This document shows positions 22,801-32,100 of a stretch of DNA of 64,000 bases, piece by piece. How positions within the stretch are numbered: the stretch's first letter is position 1; the number at the start of each line of letters is the position of its first letter. The notes under the pieces were generated by a model. It did no database searches. It saw only the letters and a list, made by a program, of their open reading frames with translations, and had not been told where the DNA came from. This DNA comes from JAFEDN01 sp963712715 (GTDB lineage Bacteria; Pseudomonadota; Gammaproteobacteria; Coxiellales; Coxiellaceae), in assembly GCA_963712715.1 (NCBI GenBank), contig CAVQJI010000054.1, positions 1 through 64,000 of the forward strand, read 5' to 3'. The translations under genes were made by a program, and so were the position numbers.

Positions 22801-24450
22801 ACTGAAACACCCACAGTGAATTTTACGATTTCAGTGGGGTTTTTGCCGGTATTAAGTCAACGAATACCGAATCAACTCGCGTCGATTGGATCGCTTTATC
22901 AATTTTCTGTACCTAAAAATAGTTTTTATGATCCGGTAGGCTTAGCGTTGAGTTATTTAGCACAGGGGGTGAATAATCAGCCGTTGCCGAATTGGCTGCA
23001 ATTTAACTCATCTTCATTACTATTTTTTGGTGTAGCCAATACTTCCAATATTACGGTGTATACTTTGCAGTTACTTGCGACCAATAGTGCGAGTGGTCAA
23101 GTGATCGCCTCGTTTACCTTGCGCACAGATCATTTTCCCGCATTCAATAAAATCTTATCGTTGCCGCTGGCGAGTGTAAATCAACCCTGGGTGTGGACTT
23201 TGCCAGATGATGTCTTTACGGATGCGGATGGCGATCTATTGACTTACTCTGCTACACAAGAAGATAGTAGTAACTTGCCGTCTTGGTTGTCTTTCAATCC
23301 TATTACGCGAACATTTACCGGTGTACCCTTGTTCACTGGAATCCAGGATTTAAAAATGACTGCACAAGATAGTTACGGCGGTAGTAACAGCACCTATTTC
23401 AATATCACCATCATACCGGAATCCCAAGTCGATTCGACCGTTGCGGCACGTGTAGACAAATTGTTTGTGTTTCAGGTGAATGTGTCCAGTATTTTTGGTA
23501 GTGGCGAAACATTGAGTTATGGCGCCTCATTACCCTCCTGGCTGCAATTTATCTCAAACACTGCCAGCTTTAGCGGGTTGCCCAACCGTTCGGATGTGGG
23601 CAGTTACGATATCACGCTTACCGCAACCGATTCGCAAGGAATTCAGTACAATATTTCGTTTGTGCTGAATGTGAATCCCAATTATCCACCGCAAGTGTAC
23701 TTGCCGATATCCAATCAAGTGGCGCAAGTCGGCGAATCGTTTGTATTTTTTGCTTCACAAAAAACTTTTGTCGATCCGAATGATGACAATCTGACTTACA
23801 CCGTCAATCCATTACCATCCTGGTTATCGTTCGATCCACAGCAATTGAAATTCTGGGGTACCCCCGGCAGAAGTGATACTGATCCGTTAACAGCGCATGT
23901 GGTGAATGTAGAACTCACCGCGCATGACGACGAGAGTCAAACCTCAACGCTGTTTACTATCAGTGTGCAAGGGACATCGAATTTGCTGCTGTTTTTGCAG
24001 ATAGGCGTTCCTTTGTTATCTGGTTTAATGAGTTTATATAAAGCTTATCAAAATCGCGCATTGGTGCTAAATCGCTGTTGCAGAAATCGCATTGTCAAAC
24101 ACGAAGCCATTGCCACCACCGGCGAAGAATTTCACGTCAATTTAACAACAGAACCGAAAGAAGTCGGAAAACTCCAAGTGAAATTACCGAAGCCGGAAGA
24201 AACCAAATCCACTGCGGGTTGTTGCTCACGATTATTCCGCCCGTGCAAGCGCGTGATGGAAGAGTCGCCGGATCATTTACCGCCAGCCTATCCCTTACCG
24301 ATCTGGCTAAAATATTCCGATAGTAATCGTTTGTTTTCCACAAGCCGCGTGCCGCAAGTGAAGCATCCCCAATTCACCGTGCAAGTGCTCAACAGAGCCA
24401 ATGTAATTCGTGAAGAACTAAACGTCACCGTACAGGCTGCGAGACTGTAG
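19831..24450 (+). CDS. Giant double beta-propeller/Ig-repeat membrane protein 3 (intact)
   Basis: An intact 1,539-residue member; ATG 19831 follows AAAGGAG. Domains: hydrophobic anchor (about 14-36, AKAAAVFTLTTATYLLART), acidic Ser/Thr linker ending in TQRRLLQQQTQQ, seven LVIVD-like repeats (about 155-450), spacer (450-550), seven more repeats (550-870), five Ig/dystroglycan-like repeats (870-1380) with SWLSFNP, FTGVP and DVGSYDITL motifs, and a second hydrophobic segment near 1383-1405. The roughly 130-residue tail contains GCCSRLFRPCK and itself resembles another Ig-like repeat. With two membrane segments, the propellers and most Ig repeats would face the periplasm or outside. Repeats of this kind bind proteins or sugars, so adhesion is plausible. 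It leads a run of three intact paralogs with short gaps. Confidence 0.8.
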   Translation: MRPTQPQSSWFHYAKAAAVFTLTTATYLLARTTGWLPGWFSGSSEDTDKSSALTTSSTETSLIPMITTTDLQTIEFSDLIITEEESDQSQISSTQRRLLQQQTQQSSLRIVNPIPDQIAQIGRPWNFSVSGIFSSSNPIILIATQAGQPLPAWLSFQPKLLSTYLTPGGAGSVAMLGSAVFVAGSGTGLEVLDMSNPSAPILQSTYPAFEAGVIRVSGSTVFIADSAGLQILNMSNTSAPVLRSIYRGATSISDVAISGSAVFVADWTAGLQVLDVSNLSQPILRSTYPAVGADVGVVVSGSTVFVADDTGGLRIFDVSNLNTPILKGTYPVSSSSVFISIALSGSAVFITDYKNGIQILDVSNISRPILRSIYPVISEFVAASGSMIFISDRSTGGLQMLDVSNLSQPILLSTYQMDISGAQSIAVSGSIVFVGPRYGYNLQVLDLSQGLFVGTPPFTSHVGQQIITLTAQDLVTGEKLSSSFRLILNNFPYSLQTAVSDQSVFPEQTLALPVSTRLFSSSAPLGLSLSLSLQGNGVKPACLSLIPNFLLLSSYSLGNYPAYYSPPIFMGTNGLAVSGTTLFVTALFTSVPSGLWVLDVSNPTKPILLSTYQLSSQQTGGVVVSGSIIFVADGPAGLQVLNVSNLSAPVLLSTYPAGSGGVASSVAVSGSIVFVADGAAGLQVLNVSNLSAPILLSTYPAGYGGYASNVVVSGSIVFVADGSGSAGLQVLNMSNLSAPILLSTFSATTGFIYTGADYDLVVLGSTVVVANIEGLQVLDVSNLSAPILRSRYVMTENAYTMLLLGSTAFINTYVGFQVLDVSNLSQPILLSTYSINSIGYVYGLAVSGSTIFVADNIAGLQILDMSQQTLTITPSMADVGNYPMRLTATDSLGGSSYIDFTVRVEGPPQLNGSIPLQRAWVGQSFTYFVPTNLFVDPNNDVISYSANLINGKLLPSWLKFNSLTISFSGVPQVGDVGNLTTTLLATDHICTETPTVNFTISVGFLPVLSQRIPNQLASIGSLYQFSVPKNSFYDPVGLALSYLAQGVNNQPLPNWLQFNSSSLLFFGVANTSNITVYTLQLLATNSASGQVIASFTLRTDHFPAFNKILSLPLASVNQPWVWTLPDDVFTDADGDLLTYSATQEDSSNLPSWLSFNPITRTFTGVPLFTGIQDLKMTAQDSYGGSNSTYFNITIIPESQVDSTVAARVDKLFVFQVNVSSIFGSGETLSYGASLPSWLQFISNTASFSGLPNRSDVGSYDITLTATDSQGIQYNISFVLNVNPNYPPQVYLPISNQVAQVGESFVFFASQKTFVDPNDDNLTYTVNPLPSWLSFDPQQLKFWGTPGRSDTDPLTAHVVNVELTAHDDESQTSTLFTISVQGTSNLLLFLQIGVPLLSGLMSLYKAYQNRALVLNRCCRNRIVKHEAIATTGEEFHVNLTTEPKEVGKLQVKLPKPEETKSTAGCCSRLFRPCKRVMEESPDHLPPAYPLPIWLKYSDSNRLFSTSRVPQVKHPQFTVQVLNRANVIREELNVTVQAARL

Positions 24451-24484
24451 TCACAGAAATCAAAAATTAATGGAGGAATTTCTA

Positions 24485-27400
24485 ATGCGTCAAACTCAAC
24501 CCCAACCCCAACCCCAATCTCAATCATCCTGGTCCCACTACGCCAAAGCCGCAGCAGTGTTTACACTGACCACGGCAACCTATTTACTCGCCCGCACCAC
24601 CGGCTGGTTGCCGGGGTGGTTTCGTTCGGAGAGCGATGATGAAAAAGGTGCATTGTCTACTTCAATTGCTGATGAATCTTATTTCTCAGCCTCCATTCCG
24701 GAGTTAGAGGGAGACACTATTTACACCACTTCGCAGCATCTACTCCAACAGAACAAGGTCATTGTGGCGAATCCCGTGCCCGATCAACTGGTTGAAATGG
24801 GGCAGCCTTACCAATATCCCCTCGATAACGTTTTTTCTGGCAATTATACGTTTCTTACCGTGGAGCAAATCAACCGCCAGCCATTGTCGGGTTGGCTGAG
24901 CGTGCAATATAAGCAACTGGCTACCGTAGCTGGTACATTTAACGATGTCGCGGTTAACGGTAACACTGTGTTTTTAGCGGGTGATTTTACCTTAAATTAC
25001 AATGCTTTTTTAACGATAATCGATGTGACTAATGCCAGTACACCACGCATATTGTCTACTTTAGCAAATTCTACCGGCTTAGTAGTTGGTAATGGGATAG
25101 CGATCAGCGGCGATGTAGCGTTTGTGGCCGTTAGTGTTGGTTTACAGATTGTAGATGTCAGTAATCTCAATGTGCCGCGTACGTTGTCCGTGGTGTCTAA
25201 TAATCTAAACGGCACGGCACTAAATGTTGTGGTTAGTGGCGCTACGGTGTTTGTCGCAGAGGAGAAAGGAGGGTTACAGATTGTGGATGTGAGTAACCCA
25301 TCTGCGCCACGTGTGTTGTCCACGGTGCCCAACAGCCCCAATGGTATTGCTTATGATGTAGCAGTCAACGGCAGCATAGTCTTTGTGGCGGATGGGGTAG
25401 CCGGTTTACAGATAGTGGATGTGAATGACCTGAGTGCGCCACAGGTATTATCTGTAACAGGTGGCATATTTGCTAATGCTGTGAATATAGCGGTGAGTGG
25501 CGACACAGTTTTTGTAGTCAATTCTTTTTTACGAATTGTGGATGTGAGCAATCTGGCTTTACCACGTGTGTTGTCTACAGTAATGACAAATGGGATAACA
25601 GCTGTAGCTGTTAGCGGCGACACTGTTTTTGTGGGAGCTGGAGTGTCTGGTTTACAGATAGTAAATGTGAGTGATTTAATGAATCCGCGCATTGTGGTCA
25701 CGGTGCCGAATAATCCCACTAGTGGTGAAGCTGTTGGAGTAGCAATCATCGACAATCTGGTGTTTATTACCGAGTTTGGCGCAGGTTTACGGATTATCGA
25801 TATCAGTCAAGGCAATCTGATGGGTATTCCACCGGTAACGCCGACCGGGCAAGAGTTGAGTTTGCTAATTAGCGTTGGGGATACTGCTGTCTCATTCCAA
25901 ACCGATATTTTTGTGCTGACAGTCGATCAATTCCCACGATTGCCGGTGACCACGGTGGCGGATCAGAGTATGTTTCCAGGCCAATCCAAAACAGTGTCAT
26001 TGCAGAGTGAAGTATTATTTGTCAACCCGCGTTCCTCTTTTCTGCAGCTAACCATGAGCTTACTGAACGGTCGAGTCGAACCAGGCTGGGTTAATATGAT
26101 AATGACACCAACAACAGTGAGTACTTATGCCATCATCACTGGTGCCGCTTATGCTCTCTCTGTGAGCGGTAATATCCTCTTTTTAACAACAAATAGTGCT
26201 GATTTACAAATTTTTGATGTTACGAACCCGAATACACCACAAATATTGTCTAATCTACCGATGAGTAGTTTCAATGGTTTTGCTTATGATTTAGCCGTTA
26301 GTGGCGACATGGTTTTTGTAGCGAATGGCAGGGGTGGATTACTAATCATTAATGTGACGAACCTGAAAGCACCGAGCGTGGTGTCTACGGTACCGAATGC
26401 CCCTAATGGTGTTGCTTGGAATGTAGTAGTAAACGGTAGCACGGTCTTTGTAGCAGATGGAGATGCAGGGCTACAGATTATAAATGTCAGTAACTTAAGT
26501 GCGCCGCGAGTGTTATCTACAGTCCCCAATAATCCTAGTCTTGTTGGCACTTCTTTCAGTGACGCCATAGCCGTTAGCGGCAACACAGTTTTTGAAGCAG
26601 TGGGTGATGGAGGATTACAGATCATTGATGTCACGAACCTGACTGCGCCGCGCGTGTTATCCATAGTCCCCAATAGTCCCAATGGCCAGACTTCGGGAGT
26701 AGTAGTCAGTGGTAGCGCGGTCTTTGTGGCGGATTATGACTATTTACAGATTGTGGATGTGAGCAATCTGTTTTCGCCGCGAGTATTGTCTGTAGTACCG
26801 TGTAATCTTGGTGGTGCTGCTTTGATGATAGTAGTGAGCGGTAGCACAGTGTTTGTGGCGAATGAATATGCAGGTGTACAGATTATAGATGTCAGTAATT
26901 TAAATACACCGCGGGTATTATCTACGGTAGTCAACAGTCTCAATGGTGTTGCTTATGATGTCGCTGTCAGAGGCAACACGGTATTTGTAGCGGATTATTA
27001 TGCAGGATTACAGATCATCGATGTGTCGCAATGGGAAATTGTTTTAACTCCGGGTCTTGCCGACGTGGGCAATTACGCATTGCGCTTAACGGCGATTGAT
27101 GATTTAGGAGGTGAAAGTTATATCGATTTTACCGTTCGTGTCGAGGGCCTTCCGCAATTGAATGGGAGTATTCCATTGCAGCGGGTATGGGTGGGACAGT
27201 TGTTTAATTATTTTATTCCACAGAATTTATTTGTGGATCCCAATAATGATGTCATTGGTTATAGCGCCAGTATGATAGGCGGGAAATTGTTGCCAAACTG
27301 GTTGCGGTTCAATCCATTGACGATTGGATTTAGCGGTGTGCCACAAAGTAGCGATGCAGGAAATGTTACGATTATTTTATCGGCTACGGATCATATCTGT

Positions 27401-29077
27401 CCTGAAATTCCGACAGTGAATTTCACTTTATCGGTCGGTTTTCTGCCGGTGCTCAGTCATAAGATCACCAATCAACTCGCGCCGATTGAGCTGTCTTATC
27501 AATTTTCTGTGCCTAAAAATAGTTTTTATGATCCTGACGGTTTAGCGCTGAGCTATTTGGCGCAAGGCGTCAATAATCAGCCGTTGCCAAGCTGGTTGCA
27601 ATTTGATTCGAGTGCGTTGCTATTTTATGGTATAGCAAATACTTCTAATATCACAGTATATACCTTGCAATTGATCGCCACGAATAACGCCGGTGGCCAA
27701 GTGATTGCATCGTTTACCTTGCGTACAGATCATTTTCCTGTATTCAATAAAGTATTATCGCTGCCAATAGCCAGTGTGAATCAACCGTGGGTATGGACGT
27801 TACCGAGTGATGCATTTACCGATGCGGACGGCGATCCGCTCACTTATTCTGCTACGCAAGAAGACGGCAGCGGTTTACCCTCATGGTTATCGTTCAATCC
27901 GATTACCAGAACATTTACCGGTGTGCCATTATTGGTAGGAACTCAGGGTTTAAAAATTACTGCCCAAGACAGCTATGGTGGGAGTAACAGCACGTATTTT
28001 AATATCACTATCTTATCAGAATCCCAAATGGGTTCAGTCATTACGCCACCGAGTGCACGTGCAGGAAAATCGTTTGAATTTCAAGTGAATGCTTCCAGTA
28101 TTTTTGGTGGTAAAACATTTAATTGTAGTGCTTCTTTAATCGATGGCGTATCCTTGCCATCCTGGTTGCAATTTATCTCGAACAGTCTCAGCTTTACGGG
28201 TTTGCCAAACAGTTCAGATGTGGGGAGTTACGATATCACTCTGATCGCAACGGATTCGCAAGGAATTCAGTATAATGTTTCTTTTGTATTAAACGTCAAT
28301 CCCAATTATCCCCCACAAGTGTATTTGCCGATATCCAATCAAGTGGCGCAAGTCGGCGAATCGTTTGTATTTTTTGCTTCACAAAAAACTTTTGTCGATC
28401 CGAATGATGACAATCTGACTTACACCGTCAATCCATTACCATCCTGGTTATCGTTCGATCCACAGCAATTGAAATTCTGGGGTACCCCCGGCAGAAGTGA
28501 TACTGATCCGTTAACAGCGCATGTGGTGAATGTAGAACTCACCGCGCATGACGACGAGAGTCAAACCTCAACGCTGTTTACTATCAGTGTGCAAGGGACA
28601 TCGAATTTGCTACTGTTTTTGCAGGTGGGAATTCCATTATTATCCGGCTTAGCCAGTTTATATGAAGCTTACCAAAACCGAGCATTGTTATTAAACCGTT
28701 GTTGCAAGCAACGGATTGTGAAATCGGAAACGGTTGCCATCACCGGTGAAGATTTTCATTATGATTTCAAAACCCAACCGGAACAGGTCGGAAAAATCCA
28801 AGTGAAACTGCCGAAGGCGGAAGAAGAAAAATCCGACATGAATTGTTGCGGGCGCTTATTCCGCCCCTGCAAAGATATCCTGGAAGAATCACCGGATCAT
28901 TTACCAGCGGCTTATCCCTTGCCGAAATGGTTAGATTATTATGCGGATCATAATCGCTTATTTTCCAAAGGCCGAGTACCTTCAGTCAATCATCCGCAAT
29001 TTACAGTACAAGTGCTAAATAGCGCCGACGTGATTTGTGAAGAAGTATCAGTGACAGTGCAAGCTGCGCGAGTGTAA
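24485..29077 (+). CDS. Giant double beta-propeller/Ig-repeat membrane protein 4 (intact)
   Basis: A 1,530-residue paralog. I use ATG 24485, which follows TGGAGGA and gives the family start MRQTQP; the frame runs 15 bases further upstream. Same plan: anchor, short acidic linker (ending SQHLLQQ, lacking the Arg pair), seven repeats at about 140-442, spacer, seven at 542-848, five Ig-like repeats, membrane segment near 1372-1392 and a tail with NCCGRLFRPCK. Its propeller units have a different consensus from gene 3 (RVLSTVPNSPNG...VVVSGSTVFVA...GLQIVDVSN). A 287-bp stretch (28325-28611) is identical to 23701-23987 in gene 3 although flanking sequence differs, pointing to gene conversion. The start lies 34 bases after gene 3, so co-transcription is likely. 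Confidence 0.8.
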   Translation: MRQTQPQPQPQSQSSWSHYAKAAAVFTLTTATYLLARTTGWLPGWFRSESDDEKGALSTSIADESYFSASIPELEGDTIYTTSQHLLQQNKVIVANPVPDQLVEMGQPYQYPLDNVFSGNYTFLTVEQINRQPLSGWLSVQYKQLATVAGTFNDVAVNGNTVFLAGDFTLNYNAFLTIIDVTNASTPRILSTLANSTGLVVGNGIAISGDVAFVAVSVGLQIVDVSNLNVPRTLSVVSNNLNGTALNVVVSGATVFVAEEKGGLQIVDVSNPSAPRVLSTVPNSPNGIAYDVAVNGSIVFVADGVAGLQIVDVNDLSAPQVLSVTGGIFANAVNIAVSGDTVFVVNSFLRIVDVSNLALPRVLSTVMTNGITAVAVSGDTVFVGAGVSGLQIVNVSDLMNPRIVVTVPNNPTSGEAVGVAIIDNLVFITEFGAGLRIIDISQGNLMGIPPVTPTGQELSLLISVGDTAVSFQTDIFVLTVDQFPRLPVTTVADQSMFPGQSKTVSLQSEVLFVNPRSSFLQLTMSLLNGRVEPGWVNMIMTPTTVSTYAIITGAAYALSVSGNILFLTTNSADLQIFDVTNPNTPQILSNLPMSSFNGFAYDLAVSGDMVFVANGRGGLLIINVTNLKAPSVVSTVPNAPNGVAWNVVVNGSTVFVADGDAGLQIINVSNLSAPRVLSTVPNNPSLVGTSFSDAIAVSGNTVFEAVGDGGLQIIDVTNLTAPRVLSIVPNSPNGQTSGVVVSGSAVFVADYDYLQIVDVSNLFSPRVLSVVPCNLGGAALMIVVSGSTVFVANEYAGVQIIDVSNLNTPRVLSTVVNSLNGVAYDVAVRGNTVFVADYYAGLQIIDVSQWEIVLTPGLADVGNYALRLTAIDDLGGESYIDFTVRVEGLPQLNGSIPLQRVWVGQLFNYFIPQNLFVDPNNDVIGYSASMIGGKLLPNWLRFNPLTIGFSGVPQSSDAGNVTIILSATDHICPEIPTVNFTLSVGFLPVLSHKITNQLAPIELSYQFSVPKNSFYDPDGLALSYLAQGVNNQPLPSWLQFDSSALLFYGIANTSNITVYTLQLIATNNAGGQVIASFTLRTDHFPVFNKVLSLPIASVNQPWVWTLPSDAFTDADGDPLTYSATQEDGSGLPSWLSFNPITRTFTGVPLLVGTQGLKITAQDSYGGSNSTYFNITILSESQMGSVITPPSARAGKSFEFQVNASSIFGGKTFNCSASLIDGVSLPSWLQFISNSLSFTGLPNSSDVGSYDITLIATDSQGIQYNVSFVLNVNPNYPPQVYLPISNQVAQVGESFVFFASQKTFVDPNDDNLTYTVNPLPSWLSFDPQQLKFWGTPGRSDTDPLTAHVVNVELTAHDDESQTSTLFTISVQGTSNLLLFLQVGIPLLSGLASLYEAYQNRALLLNRCCKQRIVKSETVAITGEDFHYDFKTQPEQVGKIQVKLPKAEEEKSDMNCCGRLFRPCKDILEESPDHLPAAYPLPKWLDYYADHNRLFSKGRVPSVNHPQFTVQVLNSADVICEEVSVTVQAARV

Positions 29078-29150
29078 ACGCCGGAATAACTGCGCTGCTT
29101 TGACTGAAGAGAATGCATTGTTTGAATTTGAAATAAATGGAGAAATTTTT

Positions 29151-32100
29151 ATGCGCCAAACACAATCCGAATCTCAATCATCCTGGTCCCACTATGCTAA
29201 AGCCGCAGCGGTGTTTGCACTGACCACAGCAACTTATTTGCTCGCCCGCACCACCGGCTGGTTGCCGGGATGGTTCAGCAGCGAAAAATCATTGGAAGAT
29301 TCCGACAAATCTTCCGCGTTAACCACTTTATCTGCCGAATCATCCGTCACAATCTCCACTTTGGAAAAGAGGGGCAGGGGGGATTTTAAACAATCTGTAT
29401 CTTCTGCTTTAGCTGATTTACAGACTACAGAATTAACCGATATCACGATCACCGAAGAAGACAGCGATCAACCCCAAATTTCATCCATTCGACGCCGCTT
29501 ACTACAACAGCAAACTCAACAAAGTTCAGTAATGGTAGTTAATCCGATTCCTGATCAAGTGATTGAGATAGGGCAACCTTATAGCTATTCCCTAGATAAT
29601 ATTTTTTCTGGAAATTACACTTTGTTAGGTGCAGTGGAAACAGGAAAAACAAGTTTACCAAATTGGCTTAACCTTCAATGCAAATTAATTAGTAGCTACC
29701 AGTCCAATGTTGCAGGATTCGCGATTTCGGGCTCAGTATTATTCGCAGCAGATAGTTCCGCGCGCTTGCAAATAATTAATGTGAGCAATATGAGTAATCC
29801 ATTGTTGCTAAGTACTTATCCGGGTGGCTCAACTAGTGTTGGGGGAATTGGAATAGCGATTTCCGGTACAGTACTCTTTCTGGGGAGTTATTTAAAAGGT
29901 CTGCAAATTATTGATGTGAGCAATCTAACAAATCCTCGGTTGCTGAGCACTTATCCAGCCGGAACTGGGGGTGGATATGCTCAAGGAATAGCGATTTCAG
30001 ATGACACAGTATTTGTAGCAGATGGTTCTGCTGGCTTGCAGATTATTGATGTGAGTAATCTAACAAATCCCCGTTTGCTAAGCACTTATCCGGCAGGGGC
30101 AGGATACGCTAATGGAGTAGCGGTTTCAAGTAAGACGGTCTTTTTGGCAGACAACTCTGGCTTGCAAATTATTGATGTGAGCAACCTAACAAATCCTCGT
30201 TTGCTGGGTACTTATCCAGCAGGATCAGGGTACACTAATGGAATAGCGGTTTCCGGTACGATGGTCTTTGTTGCCGATGTTTATGGAGGCTTACAGATTA
30301 TTGATGTGAGTAATCTGATGAATCCCCGGTTGCTGAGCACTTATCCGGCAGGGGCAGGGCGCGCTTATGGAGTAGCGGTTTCTGGCGAGACGGTTTTTGT
30401 GGCAGATGATATGGGGGGCTTACAGATTATTGATGTGAGTAATCTAACAAATCCTCGATTACTGAATACGTATCTAGGATCGATTTTTGATGTGGCGGTT
30501 TTTGGTACAACAGTCTTTGTTGGAGATGTAAACATCGGCCGCATACAAATACTCGATCTTCGCTCAGGAAATTTAGTGGGTATACCGTCTAACTTTCTAC
30601 CAGGACAAATTTTTTCTATCACAGTGGAAGCACGTAATTTAACTCATCAGTTAGGTAGCCATACCTTTACGTTAACACTGGACTATCAGCCGCGTGCTAT
30701 ACGAAGTGATTTGCTAGATCAGAGCCTATTTCCGAATCATCAATTATCTTTACCGCTTAATAGCGAATTATTATTTGTTAATTCTCGTGGAAATTTTTTG
30801 ACGTTATTTTTGCAGTTAGTAAAAGAAAAGCCAGCACCGAGTTGGTGTGAATTATTACTGACTCCGGTTAGACTAAGTTTTTATCCTGCAACAAACGCAG
30901 GTTATGGCGCGGCTAATGGAGTAGCGGTTTCTGGCGAGACGGTTTTTGTGGCAGATGATGTTAGCTTACAGATTATTGACGTGAGCAATCTGATAAATCC
31001 ACGGTTGCTGAGCACTTATCCAGCAGGTCTATCGGGTATGGCGTATGACGTGACTGTTTTAGGTACAACAGTGTTTGTGGCAGATGGTTATTCGGGCTTA
31101 CAGATTATTGATGTGAGTAATCTAACAAATCCTCGATTACTAAGCATTTATCCTGCAGGATCAGGGTTCGCTTATGGAGTAGCGGTTTTAGGTACGACGG
31201 TTTTTGTGGCAGATGGAGTTGGAGGCTTACAGATTATTGATGCGAGCGATCTGATGAATCCCCGGTTGCTGAGCACTTATCCGGCAGGATCAGGGTACAC
31301 TTATGGAGTAGCGGTTTCTGGTCAAATGGTTTTTGTGGCTGATAATAATGCAGGATTGCAGATTATTGATGTAAGTAATTTAACGAATCCACGGTTGCTA
31401 AGTATTACTCAGATAATAGGGAGCGCTCACGGTGTCGCGGTTTCTAACATAACGGTATTTTTGGCAGATGACCTTGGGGGCTTACAGATTATTGATGTGA
31501 GCAATTTGACGAATCCGCAGTTGCTGGGCAGTTATCCGGTGGGGTCAGGGTCCTCTTATGGAGTAGCGGTTTCAGGTAAAACAGTCTTTGTGGCAGATGA
31601 AATTGAAGGCTTACAGATTATTGATGTGGGCAATCTAGAAAATCCTCGATTACTAGGCATTTATCTGGCAGGATCAGGGTTCGCTTATGGAGTAGCAGTT
31701 TTAGGCACGACGGCTTATGTGGCAGATGAAATTGAAGGCTTACAGATTATTGATTTAAACCAATGGCAACTGACACTTTTACCATCTGAATCGGATGTCG
31801 GCAATTATCCGTTGCGCTTAACGGCGATTGATGATTTAGGGGGTGAAAGTTATATCGATTTTACCGTTCGTGTCGAGGGCCCCCCGCAATTGAATGGGAG
31901 TATTCCATTGCAGCGGGCATGGGTGGGACAGTTGTTTAATTATTTTATTCCGCAGAATTTATTTGTGGATCCCAATAATGATGTCATTGGTTATAGCGCC
32001 AGTATGATAGGCGGGAAATCGTTGCCAAACTGGTTACGGGTTAATCCATTGACGATTGGATTTAGCGGTGTACCACAAAGCGGTGATTGGGGAAATGTCA

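Noticed and set aside
24997..26943. Several minus-strand open frames of 65-135 codons with repeating GLLGTVDNTRGA-like units
   Set aside because: They are antisense shadows of the repeated propeller units of giant gene 4. The pattern follows the sense repeats and there are no ribosome sites.
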